This document shows, piece by piece, positions 8,625 to 16,670 of a stretch of DNA of 23,416 nt. The stretch covers positions 1 to 23,416 of the forward strand of contig CANRDH010000007.1 of assembly GCA_947629295.1 (NCBI GenBank), in the 5' to 3' direction. This DNA comes from an uncultured Clostridia bacterium. Its GTDB lineage: Bacteria > Bacillota > Clostridia > Oscillospirales > Acutalibacteraceae. The notes under the pieces were generated by a model that ran no database searches, had not been told where the DNA came from, and saw only the letters and a program-made list of their open reading frames with translations. A program made the position numbers and the translations under genes. The stretch's first letter is position 1. Each line of letters starts with the position of its first letter.

Positions 8625-11600
8625 ATGCTTATTATGTTTTTTAAGGACAGGGCTTTCAAGGAATATGCTCTGCCTAATTCAGAAAATTTCGATTATTCTA
8701 TAATTCTGGATAAAAATTTATTCGGATTAAAACAGGATCTGGAAATCAGACTTGAAAATATCACAAAAAGCTGGTTTTTGAAATCGGAAGATTATTCTGT
8801 TTCCATAAAAGGTTTAGTCAAAGAGCAGACAAAATTGCAAGATGAAATGATAATAGATATTCTTACCGTAAATGGTGAGGTTATAACAGCACTTGTGGTT
8901 GATGCAGAGATATCGTTTATGGTATTTGACAAATATAAACTGCCCGATAATATAACGATAAATGTTGGAAGTGATGATACTAATATAATCAGATATAACA
9001 TAACAAATTTGGTTTCCTCACATCATTGTAATATAAAAATTATGAATAACCATATAATCGTTGAGGATTTCAGTTCTAACGGTGTATTTGTCAATCATAG
9101 AAAAATAAGCGGAAGCTATGAACTGAAATATGGGGATACTGTGAATATATTTGGTTTGAATATTTTAGTGCTGTCAAATATATTATGTATCGGTACAAGT
9201 TTCGGGACAGTCAGAGTGTCTGATATGCTCAGTTGCTATAAGCTTGAAACAAAAAAGAAAAATCACAGTATAAAGCATCAAATAATCAAAACAGAATATT
9301 TTAACAGAGCACCAAGAGTCTTGCCCGATATCAACAAAGGAGAAATAAAAATTGATCCGCCTCCTTCACCACAGTTTTCAAAGAAAAAGCCTCTGTTCAA
9401 TGTTATAGGTCCTTCATTTACAATGGCTATACCGATGATGTTAGGAACGGGGCTTGCCGTATTCAGTTCTATGTATACAGGAGCAGGGTCAAGTGCATTC
9501 ATGTTTACGGGAATAATAACCTCGATAGGTTCAGCAGTATTGGGTGCTGTCTGGGCATTGGTAAATCTTAGACAAACAAGACGTGAGGAATTTGAAACTG
9601 AAAACATAAGATATAATTCATACGGAAAATATCTTATAGAACAGTCGAATAAAATAAAGAAACAATATACAGAAAACGAACAGGCACTGCATACAATGTA
9701 TCCGTCTGCCGAAGAATGTGTACACTATGATAGGACAAGTCCTAATCTTTGGAACAGAAATTTTTTTCACAAAGATTTTCTTTTCTGTCGTCTGGGACTT
9801 GGAGATTTACCCTTTCAGGTCAAAATATCCGTGCCGGAGGATAAATTCACGCTTGTAAAAGATCAGCTAAAGGATAAACCTGAGCTTATGTATGAACAAT
9901 TTAAAACGCTGAAGAATGTGCCTGTTGGAGTGGATCTGAAAAGCAATCCGCTTATTGGTATAGTCGGAGCATATCATGATACATATGGAATAATTGATTC
10001 GATCATAACTCAGATAGCAGCAAATAACAGCTATACTGATGTAAAAATAGCATTTTGCGGAAACGAAAATTATTCGGAGGGATATGAAAGGTGGAACTAC
10101 ATAAAATTTTTGCCACATAACTGGACAAATAATAATCTGTTAAGATTTTATGCCTCAAATAAATCCGAAAGCAGCGAAATGCTTTATGAGCTGACTGATA
10201 TTATAAGGCACAGAGCCGAAAGTGATGAAAAATCCGAGTTTATAAAACCCCATATTGTACTTATCGTTACAGATGTAAGCTTGTTGGACAATGAACTGAT
10301 ATCAAAATATGTATTTCATCCGTCGGATAAGCTCGGACTCACAACAATACTGGTTTCCGAACACAGAGAAATGTTGCCAAACAGTTGCAGTATGATAGTA
10401 GAGAAAACAAGTAATTTTTCTGGAATGTATAATACACTTTCAACAGACGGTGAAATTAGTGAAATTAATTTTGATACCGTTAATATTGCATATCTTGATA
10501 AAATGGCAAAACGTCTTTCGAATATCAAAATCAATGAAATAGAAAGTGATTCAAGTATACCCCCTAAACTTGATTTCTTCGAGATGTTAGGAATTAATTC
10601 ATTAAGTGAGCTTAATATTATTGATTCATGGTGCAAAAACAGGACGTACAATAATATGCGTGCGATAATCGGAAAAAAGAGCGGAGGACTTAATTGTTAT
10701 CTTGATATATATGAAAAATACCACGGACCGCACGGTCTGGTGGCAGGAACAACAGGTTCGGGCAAAAGTGAAATATTGCAGACGTATATTCTGTCGCTTG
10801 CCATAAATTTCAGTCCGGAGGACGTTGCGTTTTTCCTGATAGATTTCAAGGGCGGAGGAATGGCTAATTTATTTCTTGATCTTCCGCATCTGATAGGAAG
10901 TATTTCAAATCTGGCAGGAAATCAGATAAGAAGAGCAATGATATCTATAAAAAGTGAAAACAGCAGAAGGCAAATGTTATTTAACGAATACGGTGTAAAT
11001 AATATAGATGCATATACAAGGCTGTATAAAAATGGGGAAGCTAAAAAAGCAATACCGCACCTGATAATAATAATAGATGAATTTGCCGAAATGAAAAGAG
11101 AGGGTTCAGAGGAATATATAAATGAGCTGATAAGCGTTGCACAAATAGGCAGAAGTCTCGGAGTACATCTTATTCTTGCAACACAGAAACCCAGCGGTAC
11201 TGTCAGCGATAATATATGGTCAAACTCAAAATTTAAGCTTTGTCTGAGGGTACAGGACAGAAAGGACAGTACCGAAATGCTCCATAAACCTGATGCGGCA
11301 TATATAACCAGAGCAGGAAGATGCTATCTTCAGGTTGGTAATGATGAATTATATGAGTTGTTTCAATCAGGATGGAGCGGTGCAGTTTATGATCCCGACA
11401 GAACGAATAGGTCTTCCATAGCAACAATGATAACACCTACAGGAAAAACCGCTGTTACGGGAAACTATACAAAGCTGAAGAAAAAAGAGCATGATAAAAG
11501 AATTTGGTTCAGTGCGATATATGAAGCAGCAGAAAAAGCTGTATCTGATATTTTTGACGGTGAGAATCCAAAACTTATTTTAAAAAATTCTCTGTCATCT

Positions 11601-13622
11601 GAGATAATAGGCGAGATATATAAAAATTCATCGGCAATTCTAAAGGAACAAGGTTTCAATTTTGAAGAAAATGACTTATTTGAAAAATGTTTTGGTAATT
11701 TTATATTGCTTTTAACACAGTGCAGTAATACTTCCGATAATAGAGAAGAAATAATTGATAAGATTGTACATATATCAGAGGAAAAAAATATACGAATGCC
11801 TGAACTTAAAGAGAAAACGCAGCTTGAAGCGGTTGTAAATTATATTGAGGAAACGGCGGATAAAAATGGGTTTAAACGACAGGACAGCCTGTGGTTGCCC
11901 GAACTTCCGGGTAAAATATTACTTTCGGAAATTATCGGAAAAACCGAAGAATTTTCTTCAACAGCGTTTCCAAAGGGAGAAGATGTATTTTCACTTGAGG
12001 CAGTATTCGGCAAATATGATGATCCTGAAAATCAGGAGCAGTTACCTGCCGGTATAAATCTTGCCGATTCCGGACATATTGCCCTTTGCGGTTCGGTTAC
12101 GAGCGGAAAAAGTACATTTTTACAGACCCTGGCATATTCTCTGCTTATGAAATATGAGCCATCAAAAATCAATTTTTATTTTCTTGATTTCAGCAGTAAT
12201 TTGTTATCCTGTTTTGAAACGTATCCTCACGTCGGGGATATATTAACGAGTAATTCATCAGATAAAGCCGGAAAGTTTTTTAATATGCTAATGGGCATAC
12301 TTGAGGCTCGGAAGAAAAAATTCGGAGGGGGAAATTATGAGCAATATATAAAATCCACTTCAGAAAAAATACCGGTAATAGCAGTGGTAATAGATAACTA
12401 TGCGAATTTTAAAGATAAAACCGAAAATAAATTTGAAACGGATTTGATAAGAATATCAAGAGAAGGACTGAGTTATGGAATATATCTGATAATATCCTCC
12501 GCAGGCTTTGGAATAAGCGAAATACCTAACCGTATAGGAGATAATATGAAAACTGTCATAGCTCTTAATATGGGAGATAAGTATAAATATACGGAAGTTT
12601 TCAGAAACAGTATACGTCCGACAGTTCTGCCCGACAGTGAAAAGAAGGGAAGAGGACTGGTAGCAGTTGATGGAAGACTGCTTGAATTTCAGACGGCAAT
12701 AGCCGTTGAAGCCAAAGACGATTATGAAAGAAATGATATAATTAAACAGACAGGTATAAGAATGTCAAACGAATGGAAAGGAAAAGCAGCAGAAAAAATT
12801 CCGTTCATACCCGATAATGCAGGGCTAAGAGATATTGTATCTCTTGCAGCATATAAGACTGCTGTAGAAAGTGTTAATCTTTTGCCATATGCATACAGAC
12901 TAAATGATGCGTCTGTATACAGTATAGATTTGAGATATAATTATTGCTGCACGATACTTGGAAAAAGACAGTCCGGAAAGTCAAATATATTAAAATTGCT
13001 TATATATGCCGCCCACCAAAAGAACGGAGATATGGTTATATTTGAGAAAAGCTCCGATTTGTTAAAAAAGATTTCGGAAAAATATAATTGTCATTATATA
13101 AGCAGTGATAAAGAGCTTTATTACTGGATAAAAGACGAACTTATAAATGTATTTGTACAAAGAAATTCTGTTAAGAAGAAATGTATAGCAAACGGAATGA
13201 CCGAAGATGAAATATTCGATATTATGAAAAAGGAAAAACCTGTTTTCATATTTATAGATAATCTTAAAGAATTTTTTGAAAGTGCACAGAAACCTTCGGA
13301 CGGAATAGCGGAAATGGCATCAACGCTTGAAAACCTTATATCAAAGGGAAGTTTGCATAATATATATTTTTTCGGCTGTATGAATACGGAAGATTACGGT
13401 ACGATGTCCGCATATAAGCTGTATAATCCGTTTGTCGGATATAAAAAGGGATTATTGACGGGTGCGAGCGTAAATTCACAAAGAATATTCAATTTTCAGA
13501 ATATACCGTTCAGTGAACAATCAAAAAATCTGAAAAAGGGTATCGGTATTGCAGTATCAGATGAAGAAGAAGGTATAGGTATCAAAGTTGCAATTCCTCT
13601 TGTAAGGAGGGAGGAACTTTGA
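8625..13622 (+). CDS. essC: EssC/YukB-type FtsK/SpoIIIE ATPase, the type VII secretion motor
   Basis: 1665 residues. Two FHA-like domains fill residues ~1-190; the second has S-S-H-H and D-F-S-S-N-G. Two TM helices follow (about 262-283 and 290-312), then three FtsK/SpoIIIE ATPase modules. D1 has Walker A G-T-T-G-S-G-K-S at about 708 and Walker B I-I-I-I-D-E-F-A-E near 818. D2 has G-S-V-T-S-G-K-S near 1155 with V-V-I-D-N. D3 has G-K-R-Q-S-G-K-S near 1445 with I-F-I-D-N. So only D1 has the full D-E Walker B; D2 and D3 keep Walker A but have D-N. This is the FHA-FHA-TM-TM-ATPase order of type VIIb EssC, which recognises and drives export of WXG100 substrates through the membrane. It overlaps the next gene by TTGA. 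Confidence 0.96.
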   Translation: MLIMFFKDRAFKEYALPNSENFDYSIILDKNLFGLKQDLEIRLENITKSWFLKSEDYSVSIKGLVKEQTKLQDEMIIDILTVNGEVITALVVDAEISFMVFDKYKLPDNITINVGSDDTNIIRYNITNLVSSHHCNIKIMNNHIIVEDFSSNGVFVNHRKISGSYELKYGDTVNIFGLNILVLSNILCIGTSFGTVRVSDMLSCYKLETKKKNHSIKHQIIKTEYFNRAPRVLPDINKGEIKIDPPPSPQFSKKKPLFNVIGPSFTMAIPMMLGTGLAVFSSMYTGAGSSAFMFTGIITSIGSAVLGAVWALVNLRQTRREEFETENIRYNSYGKYLIEQSNKIKKQYTENEQALHTMYPSAEECVHYDRTSPNLWNRNFFHKDFLFCRLGLGDLPFQVKISVPEDKFTLVKDQLKDKPELMYEQFKTLKNVPVGVDLKSNPLIGIVGAYHDTYGIIDSIITQIAANNSYTDVKIAFCGNENYSEGYERWNYIKFLPHNWTNNNLLRFYASNKSESSEMLYELTDIIRHRAESDEKSEFIKPHIVLIVTDVSLLDNELISKYVFHPSDKLGLTTILVSEHREMLPNSCSMIVEKTSNFSGMYNTLSTDGEISEINFDTVNIAYLDKMAKRLSNIKINEIESDSSIPPKLDFFEMLGINSLSELNIIDSWCKNRTYNNMRAIIGKKSGGLNCYLDIYEKYHGPHGLVAGTTGSGKSEILQTYILSLAINFSPEDVAFFLIDFKGGGMANLFLDLPHLIGSISNLAGNQIRRAMISIKSENSRRQMLFNEYGVNNIDAYTRLYKNGEAKKAIPHLIIIIDEFAEMKREGSEEYINELISVAQIGRSLGVHLILATQKPSGTVSDNIWSNSKFKLCLRVQDRKDSTEMLHKPDAAYITRAGRCYLQVGNDELYELFQSGWSGAVYDPDRTNRSSIATMITPTGKTAVTGNYTKLKKKEHDKRIWFSAIYEAAEKAVSDIFDGENPKLILKNSLSSEIIGEIYKNSSAILKEQGFNFEENDLFEKCFGNFILLLTQCSNTSDNREEIIDKIVHISEEKNIRMPELKEKTQLEAVVNYIEETADKNGFKRQDSLWLPELPGKILLSEIIGKTEEFSSTAFPKGEDVFSLEAVFGKYDDPENQEQLPAGINLADSGHIALCGSVTSGKSTFLQTLAYSLLMKYEPSKINFYFLDFSSNLLSCFETYPHVGDILTSNSSDKAGKFFNMLMGILEARKKKFGGGNYEQYIKSTSEKIPVIAVVIDNYANFKDKTENKFETDLIRISREGLSYGIYLIISSAGFGISEIPNRIGDNMKTVIALNMGDKYKYTEVFRNSIRPTVLPDSEKKGRGLVAVDGRLLEFQTAIAVEAKDDYERNDIIKQTGIRMSNEWKGKAAEKIPFIPDNAGLRDIVSLAAYKTAVESVNLLPYAYRLNDASVYSIDLRYNYCCTILGKRQSGKSNILKLLIYAAHQKNGDMVIFEKSSDLLKKISEKYNCHYISSDKELYYWIKDELINVFVQRNSVKKKCIANGMTEDEIFDIMKKEKPVFIFIDNLKEFFESAQKPSDGIAEMASTLENLISKGSLHNIYFFGCMNTEDYGTMSAYKLYNPFVGYKKGLLTGASVNSQRIFNFQNIPFSEQSKNLKKGIGIAVSDEEEGIGIKVAIPLVRREEL

Positions 13623-14332
13623 CCTCAGTGCTAATATTCAGCCGTCTGAAAGAGGAATTGAAAGAAATAACGAAACATTACAGGAATATTGCAGCCCAGC
13701 TTAATGATGATAACTGGACATTTTTCACTTTTTCAAAATCTGATGAATTGCCTGAAGTTTTGAATAAAGCGTTAAATGTAGATGTTGCCTGTATTGATGT
13801 TACAGACAGAATGGGAATATCTGTTGCCGAGAACATAAGGAAAAAATACAAAAACAGTTCGATAATAATAATATCTGACGAAAATGTTTCTCCGTTAGTA
13901 TATATAAAACCGTCTATATGTGCAAGTGCTTTGATACTCAGACCGTATACAGAGAAACATATATCGGTTTTGAAGGAAACTTTGACGGAATACCGCAGAA
14001 ATCTTGCAAATTCAGGCAGCAAGGATTGTTTTATTCTGGAAAACAAAGATGGCAGACAATTAATTCCATACAATAAAATATATTATTTTGAGTCAAGAGA
14101 AAAGAAAATAGTATTGGGAACAGAGTTTGAGGAAATAAGCTTTTATGGAACATTGGATTGTCTGGAGGAAAAGCTGCCGTCAGAATTTATAAGGTGTCAC
14201 AGAAGTTTTATTATATCAATGGATAAGATATCATCCGTAAAGCTTTCATGCAACACGGTAAAACTTATTAACGGAAGTTTGATTCCGGTTTCAAGGACAT
14301 ATAAAAATTCATTGAAGGAGGCAGTGCGGTGA
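13619..14332 (+). CDS. LytTR-family response regulator with degenerate receiver
   Basis: 237 residues if the TTG at 13619 is used. That start overlaps the essC stop (TTGA) and sits 8 bases after AAGGAGG; GTG at 13628 is the alternative. Residues 1-125 have receiver-like alternation, and D60 fits the phospho-acceptor position (V-A-C-I-D). However, the acidic pair after strand 1 is replaced by S8-R9, and the switch Lys of strand 5 is Arg (L-I-L-R-P-Y). Residues ~139-237 are a LytTR DNA-binding domain: I-Y-Y-F-E-S-R-E-K-K at its start, F-I-R-C-H-R-S-F-I-I-S in the middle and I-P-V-S-R-T-Y near the end. No cognate histidine kinase is in the window. It probably regulates this secretion locus; a candidate target is the direct repeat at 15329-15358. 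Confidence 0.87.
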   Translation: MTSVLIFSRLKEELKEITKHYRNIAAQLNDDNWTFFTFSKSDELPEVLNKALNVDVACIDVTDRMGISVAENIRKKYKNSSIIIISDENVSPLVYIKPSICASALILRPYTEKHISVLKETLTEYRRNLANSGSKDCFILENKDGRQLIPYNKIYYFESREKKIVLGTEFEEISFYGTLDCLEEKLPSEFIRCHRSFIISMDKISSVKLSCNTVKLINGSLIPVSRTYKNSLKEAVR

Positions 14333-15021
14333 ACGATAATCCGGATTTATCATATTTATTTACACCGTCAGAATTGAGTGTTATGGCATTATCGCTGGGA
14401 TATAAAAATATAGTGGGATTTGATTTCAGCGACAATGATAATTGTCAGAACGATATGATAAATTCACTTAATTCAATGGTGAACAGAAATATATATAAAA
14501 ACAAAGAAAAATATTTTTATCTGAATGAACCGTATAGAGAAATAATAAAAATGATGTGTACAGCAAAAGAGATTTTGTGTATTAAATTTAAAAACAATAT
14601 TTTATCTGATATGTGCTGTTATATTTCCGGAAAAAATATATTGGTATGTGAGTTGACAGGCGGAAATAAAAAGGTAAAGCTAACAGTTATGTCAGCGAAT
14701 TCCTTGTGGAATTTGCTGAAAGAGAGCGGTCGTCTTCCTAAGCCGAAAAATACGGCTATAAATTCAGAAAATCCGGATGATATATTGTCAGATAATATAG
14801 ATAAATTACACGAAAGGATTTCCCTTACCCCCGAAATCAATATTACTCTCAGGATAGAAAAATATAATATTTTAACAGGGGAAAGGGCTGACGCCGTTAC
14901 GGTGGAAAAAGCGTTGAATAATTATATATCATATATGTATTCCGGTAATATTGTGAATTATATTTATTCGTATGAAAAGCTGAAAGAAATATTTTACTGT
15001 ATTTTGGAGATGGAATTATGA
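14329..15021 (+). CDS. Unrecognised secretion-locus protein, EspG-like in layout
   Basis: 230 residues from GTG 14329, overlapping the previous stop (GTGA), with ribosome site GAAGGAGG. It has no TM helix or signal peptide, so it is cytoplasmic. I do not recognise it with certainty. Its layout recalls actinobacterial EspG chaperones: an N-terminal F-T-P-S-E-L helix, then a helix E-P-Y-R-E-I-I-K-M-M, then strands (C-C-Y-I-S-G-K-N-I-L-V-C-E-L) ending in a helix S-A-N-S-L-W-N-L-L-K-E-S-G-R-L-P. A second similar half follows (I-N-I-T-L-R-I-E-K-Y ... Y-I-Y-S-Y-E-K-L-K-E-I). EspG binds PE/PPE substrates in mycobacteria, so a substrate chaperone is a reasonable guess. The match is by eye only. Its place between the LytTR and YukD-like genes makes a role in this secretion system very likely. 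Confidence 0.6.
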   Translation: MNDNPDLSYLFTPSELSVMALSLGYKNIVGFDFSDNDNCQNDMINSLNSMVNRNIYKNKEKYFYLNEPYREIIKMMCTAKEILCIKFKNNILSDMCCYISGKNILVCELTGGNKKVKLTVMSANSLWNLLKESGRLPKPKNTAINSENPDDILSDNIDKLHERISLTPEINITLRIEKYNILTGERADAVTVEKALNNYISYMYSGNIVNYIYSYEKLKEIFYCILEMEL

Positions 15022-15266
15022 TCGTTATAGAAGTATATGCACCGATAATAGGAAAACTTTATGATTTTAGGATAGATGAAAATGCGTCTGTCAGTGATCT
15101 GAAAGAAGAAATATGTGTTATGATCTGTCAGAAAGAGCAGTATCCTGTTATTGATAATATGGAAGAACTTCTTCTGTTCAGCACAGATAAAAAAAGTATA
15201 CTTATAGATGAGCTTTCATGCTCGGAAAACGGTATTGAAAATAGTGAACGGCTGATAATAATATGA
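15018..15266 (+). CDS. esaB: YukD/EsaB-like ubiquitin-fold protein
   Basis: 82 residues starting at ATG 15018, which overlaps the previous stop (ATGA) and follows GGAGATGG. The chain reads as a ubiquitin-like fold: strand I-V-I-E-V-Y-A, turn, strand K-L-Y-D-F-R-I, helix V-S-D-L-K-E-E-I-C-V-M-I, strand E-L-L-L-F-S, then S-E-R-L-I-I-I at the end. This matches the length and layout of YukD/EsaB, a cytoplasmic core component of type VIIb systems whose homologue domain is fused to EccD in mycobacteria. It is the last clear gene before the WXG100 promoter. Confidence 0.8.
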   Translation: MIVIEVYAPIIGKLYDFRIDENASVSDLKEEICVMICQKEQYPVIDNMEELLLFSTDKKSILIDELSCSENGIENSERLIII

Positions 15267-15382
15267 CCAAATACAGATTCCCGATTCTACAAAAAATAGC
15301 CTTTTTAAAGAAAAATATCGGAAAATTGGTTGTTTATACTAAAAAATATGCCGTTTATCAGAAAAATAACATAAAAATATGA
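15263..15382 (+). CDS. Candidate 39-residue basic peptide overlapping the esaB-like stop
   Basis: ATG at 15263 overlaps the esaB-like stop as ATGA, the same kind of junction that joins the three preceding gene pairs. The frame runs 39 codons to TGA at 15380. The peptide is very basic (nine Lys, one Arg) with no clear TM helix. There is no good ribosome site, so it would depend on coupling to the upstream gene. Lys-rich frames arise easily in AT-rich DNA, and the frame runs through the putative operator at 15329-15358, so it may be spurious. Confidence 0.25.
   Translation: MTKYRFPILQKIAFLKKNIGKLVVYTKKYAVYQKNNIKI
15329..15358 (+). promoter_or_regulatory. Candidate LytTR operator (two half-sites, 21-bp spacing)
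   Basis: GTTTAT occurs at 15332-15337 and again at 15353-15358, exactly 21 bp apart, both followed by an A-rich tract. The downstream copy, GCCGTTTAT, fits 8 of 9 positions of the known LytTR half-site pattern [TA][AC][CA]GTTN[AG][TG]; the upstream copy is weaker. LytTR regulators bind two such imperfect repeats on one DNA face with this spacing. The pair ends about 30 bp before a -10 element that has no good -35, as expected of an activated promoter. Confidence 0.4.
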
Positions 15383-15389
15383 AAGAGAT

Positions 15390-15418
15390 TATAATATAAT
15401 CAGTCGTAAGGAACGACT
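15390..15418 (+). promoter_or_regulatory. Promoter -10 and 5' stem of the wxg100 operon
   Basis: Two overlapping TATAAT boxes (15390-15395 and 15395-15400) lie in an AT-rich tract. No matching -35 is seen at 16-18 bp. Directly after them is a 6-bp stem, AGTCGT/ACGACT (15402-15407 with 15413-15418, loop AAGGA), which would form the extreme 5' end of the transcript and could protect it from decay. A strong ribosome site (CGGAGG) follows, before ATG 15449. Confidence 0.5.
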
Positions 15419-15448
15419 AAATAATAAAAAAATCGGAGGTATTTTATT

Positions 15449-15748
15449 ATGGCAGAAATGGTTATCAATTCGTCAACGATCAGAGCACAGGCTGAAAACC
15501 TGAGTAATCTCAATGTTCAGTTTAAGTCACAGGTGGAGGAACTGAAGAATACCGAAGGTACTCTCAATTCAAGCTGGGACGGTGAGGCAAGGGTGACCTT
15601 CCACAACGCTTTTACTTCTGATGTAGGTCAGATGGATACGTTTTATAAGGTAATCAATGATTATGTTGCCGCACTGATGAATATTGCGGCAAGATATGAA
15701 CAGGCAGAAGCAAAGAATGTTGATATAGCAGCAACCAGAACTTACTGA
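15449..15748 (+). CDS. WXG100 protein (EsxA-like), W-D-G
   Basis: 99 residues, the typical length of an ESAT-6/EsxA-like secreted helical hairpin. The turn W43-D-G45 lies between two amphipathic helices, and the C-terminal part ends helix 2 with Y83-E-Q-A-E87, matching the Y-x-x-x-[D/E] export signal. It is preceded by CGGAGG and by a dedicated promoter region, and is followed 20 bases later by a second hairpin protein without WXG. The two probably form the main secreted pair of the system, with EssC as the motor. No signal peptide is present, as expected for the family. Confidence 0.93.
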   Translation: MAEMVINSSTIRAQAENLSNLNVQFKSQVEELKNTEGTLNSSWDGEARVTFHNAFTSDVGQMDTFYKVINDYVAALMNIAARYEQAEAKNVDIAATRTY

Positions 15749-15768
15749 TAATAAGGAGGAAATGATTT

Positions 15769-16083
15769 ATGGCACAGGTAGAATTTAAGGTATCCACGGA
15801 ACAGCTTTCAAGCACAGCAAGTGAACTTTCAAGCACAGGTTCAAATATCAGCAACATTACGGCTGAAATGATAAATATAGCAAACCAGCTCGGGCCTTGT
15901 TCAAGTGAAACAACACAGGTTTTTATCAATAAGCTTAATTCTCTTGAACCGAGCATACAAAAAATAAACAGCATGATCCAAGAGCATGTAAACGATATAG
16001 AACAGATCATAACTGAATATACTCAGGCAGAAACACAGAATGTTCAGGAAGCTGAGGCACTCCAGACCGATATTATTTCATAA
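15769..16083 (+). CDS. WXG100-superfamily partner lacking the W-x-G turn
   Basis: 104 residues with ribosome site AAGGAGG. It is a predicted helical hairpin with Ser/Thr-rich helix 1 (E-Q-L-S-S-T-A-S-E-L-S-S-T). The turn, where W-x-G would lie, reads L-G-P-C-S-S-E-T. Helix 2 ends in Y-T-Q-A-E, the Y-x-x-x-E export motif, followed by a tail ending A-L-Q-T-D-I-I-S. That tail closely matches the end of the protein at 19536 (A-L-P-T-D-V-I-S). In mycobacterial ESX pairs one partner often keeps the export motif and the other the WXG; here both neighbours have the export motif. Likely dimer partner of the protein encoded just upstream. Confidence 0.82.
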   Translation: MAQVEFKVSTEQLSSTASELSSTGSNISNITAEMINIANQLGPCSSETTQVFINKLNSLEPSIQKINSMIQEHVNDIEQIITEYTQAETQNVQEAEALQTDIIS

Positions 16084-16108
16084 TTTTTCGCTTTATGGGA
16101 AACCGTAG

Positions 16109-16135
16109 GCTCTGCCTGATATAAAAGGGCGGAGC
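16109..16135 (+). terminator. GC-rich hairpin after the first wxg100 pair
   Basis: GCTCTGCC (16109-16116) pairs with GGCGGAGC (16128-16135) over 8 bp with one T-G pair, and CCG/CGG can close an outer stem (16103-16105 with 16139-16141). Only TTT follows the stem, so it is probably a leaky terminator that lowers read-through from the strong wxg100 pair into the downstream genes. Confidence 0.5.
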
Positions 16136-16191
16136 TTTCGGCATACCATAGATAACGAAGATATGATTGGGATATTCTGAGGTTGGATATT

Positions 16192-16536
16192 ATGATAATA
16201 GACTACAGTTTGCTTTGTGAAAAAGCACTTCATATAGGAAAACAGAGTTTAGAATTACAGACTGTATCCGATAAATTTGGAATACTAAAGGATAAGATTC
16301 TTCAATATGATATTTATCGGATATTGGAAAATGATCTTAAAGAAATATCCGGAGAGCTTTCGGAATATGTTGAAATGCTATATAAAATCAAAATGATTTT
16401 ATGCGATATTGCTGAGATATACCGAAAGACAGAAGAGGATCTCAGCAATTCTCTGTATATGCCCGACAATATCGAAAAAGTTGATTTTCCTATAGTCAAT
16501 GAACTGGAAGAGTTGCCGGAGATACCGTTTGGATAA
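16192..16536 (+). CDS. Small helical WXG100-like protein without W-x-G
   Basis: 114 residues from ATG 16192, chosen because GAGG (16179-16182) lies 9 bases upstream; the in-frame TTG at 16183 abuts that site and cannot use it. The chain is almost all helical in two halves separated near I-L-Q-Y-D-I-Y-R, with no W-x-G. Helix 2 ends Y-R-K-T-E-E-D-L, the Y-x-x-x-E motif shared with its neighbours, followed by an acidic tail rich in Pro and Glu (M-P-D-N-I-E-K-V-D-F-P). The tail resembles that of the protein at 17988 (L-P-D-N-I-I-E). Probably a secreted or co-secreted hairpin, or a targeting partner for a neighbour. Confidence 0.7.
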   Translation: MIIDYSLLCEKALHIGKQSLELQTVSDKFGILKDKILQYDIYRILENDLKEISGELSEYVEMLYKIKMILCDIAEIYRKTEEDLSNSLYMPDNIEKVDFPIVNELEELPEIPFG

Positions 16537-16670
16537 GTCGGATCCGAAAATGATTGAGATCAAGATTTGGTATTGACAATGCACAGTCACTGTTTTGTGA
16601 AAATGTATTGGCGGCGTTTTATGAAGAAATATTAACAGTTATAAAAATAATTGCAGTCGGGAGAATTAAT

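Noticed and set aside
11845..12057. 70-codon plus-strand frame inside the EssC gene
   Set aside because: It lies out of frame within the motor coding region, between ATPase modules, with no sign of translation.
16554..16670. Upstream extension of the lipoprotein from TTG 16554
   Set aside because: It would bury the lipoprotein signal peptide and has no ribosome site; ATG 16671 follows GGGAG and starts a clean signal sequence.
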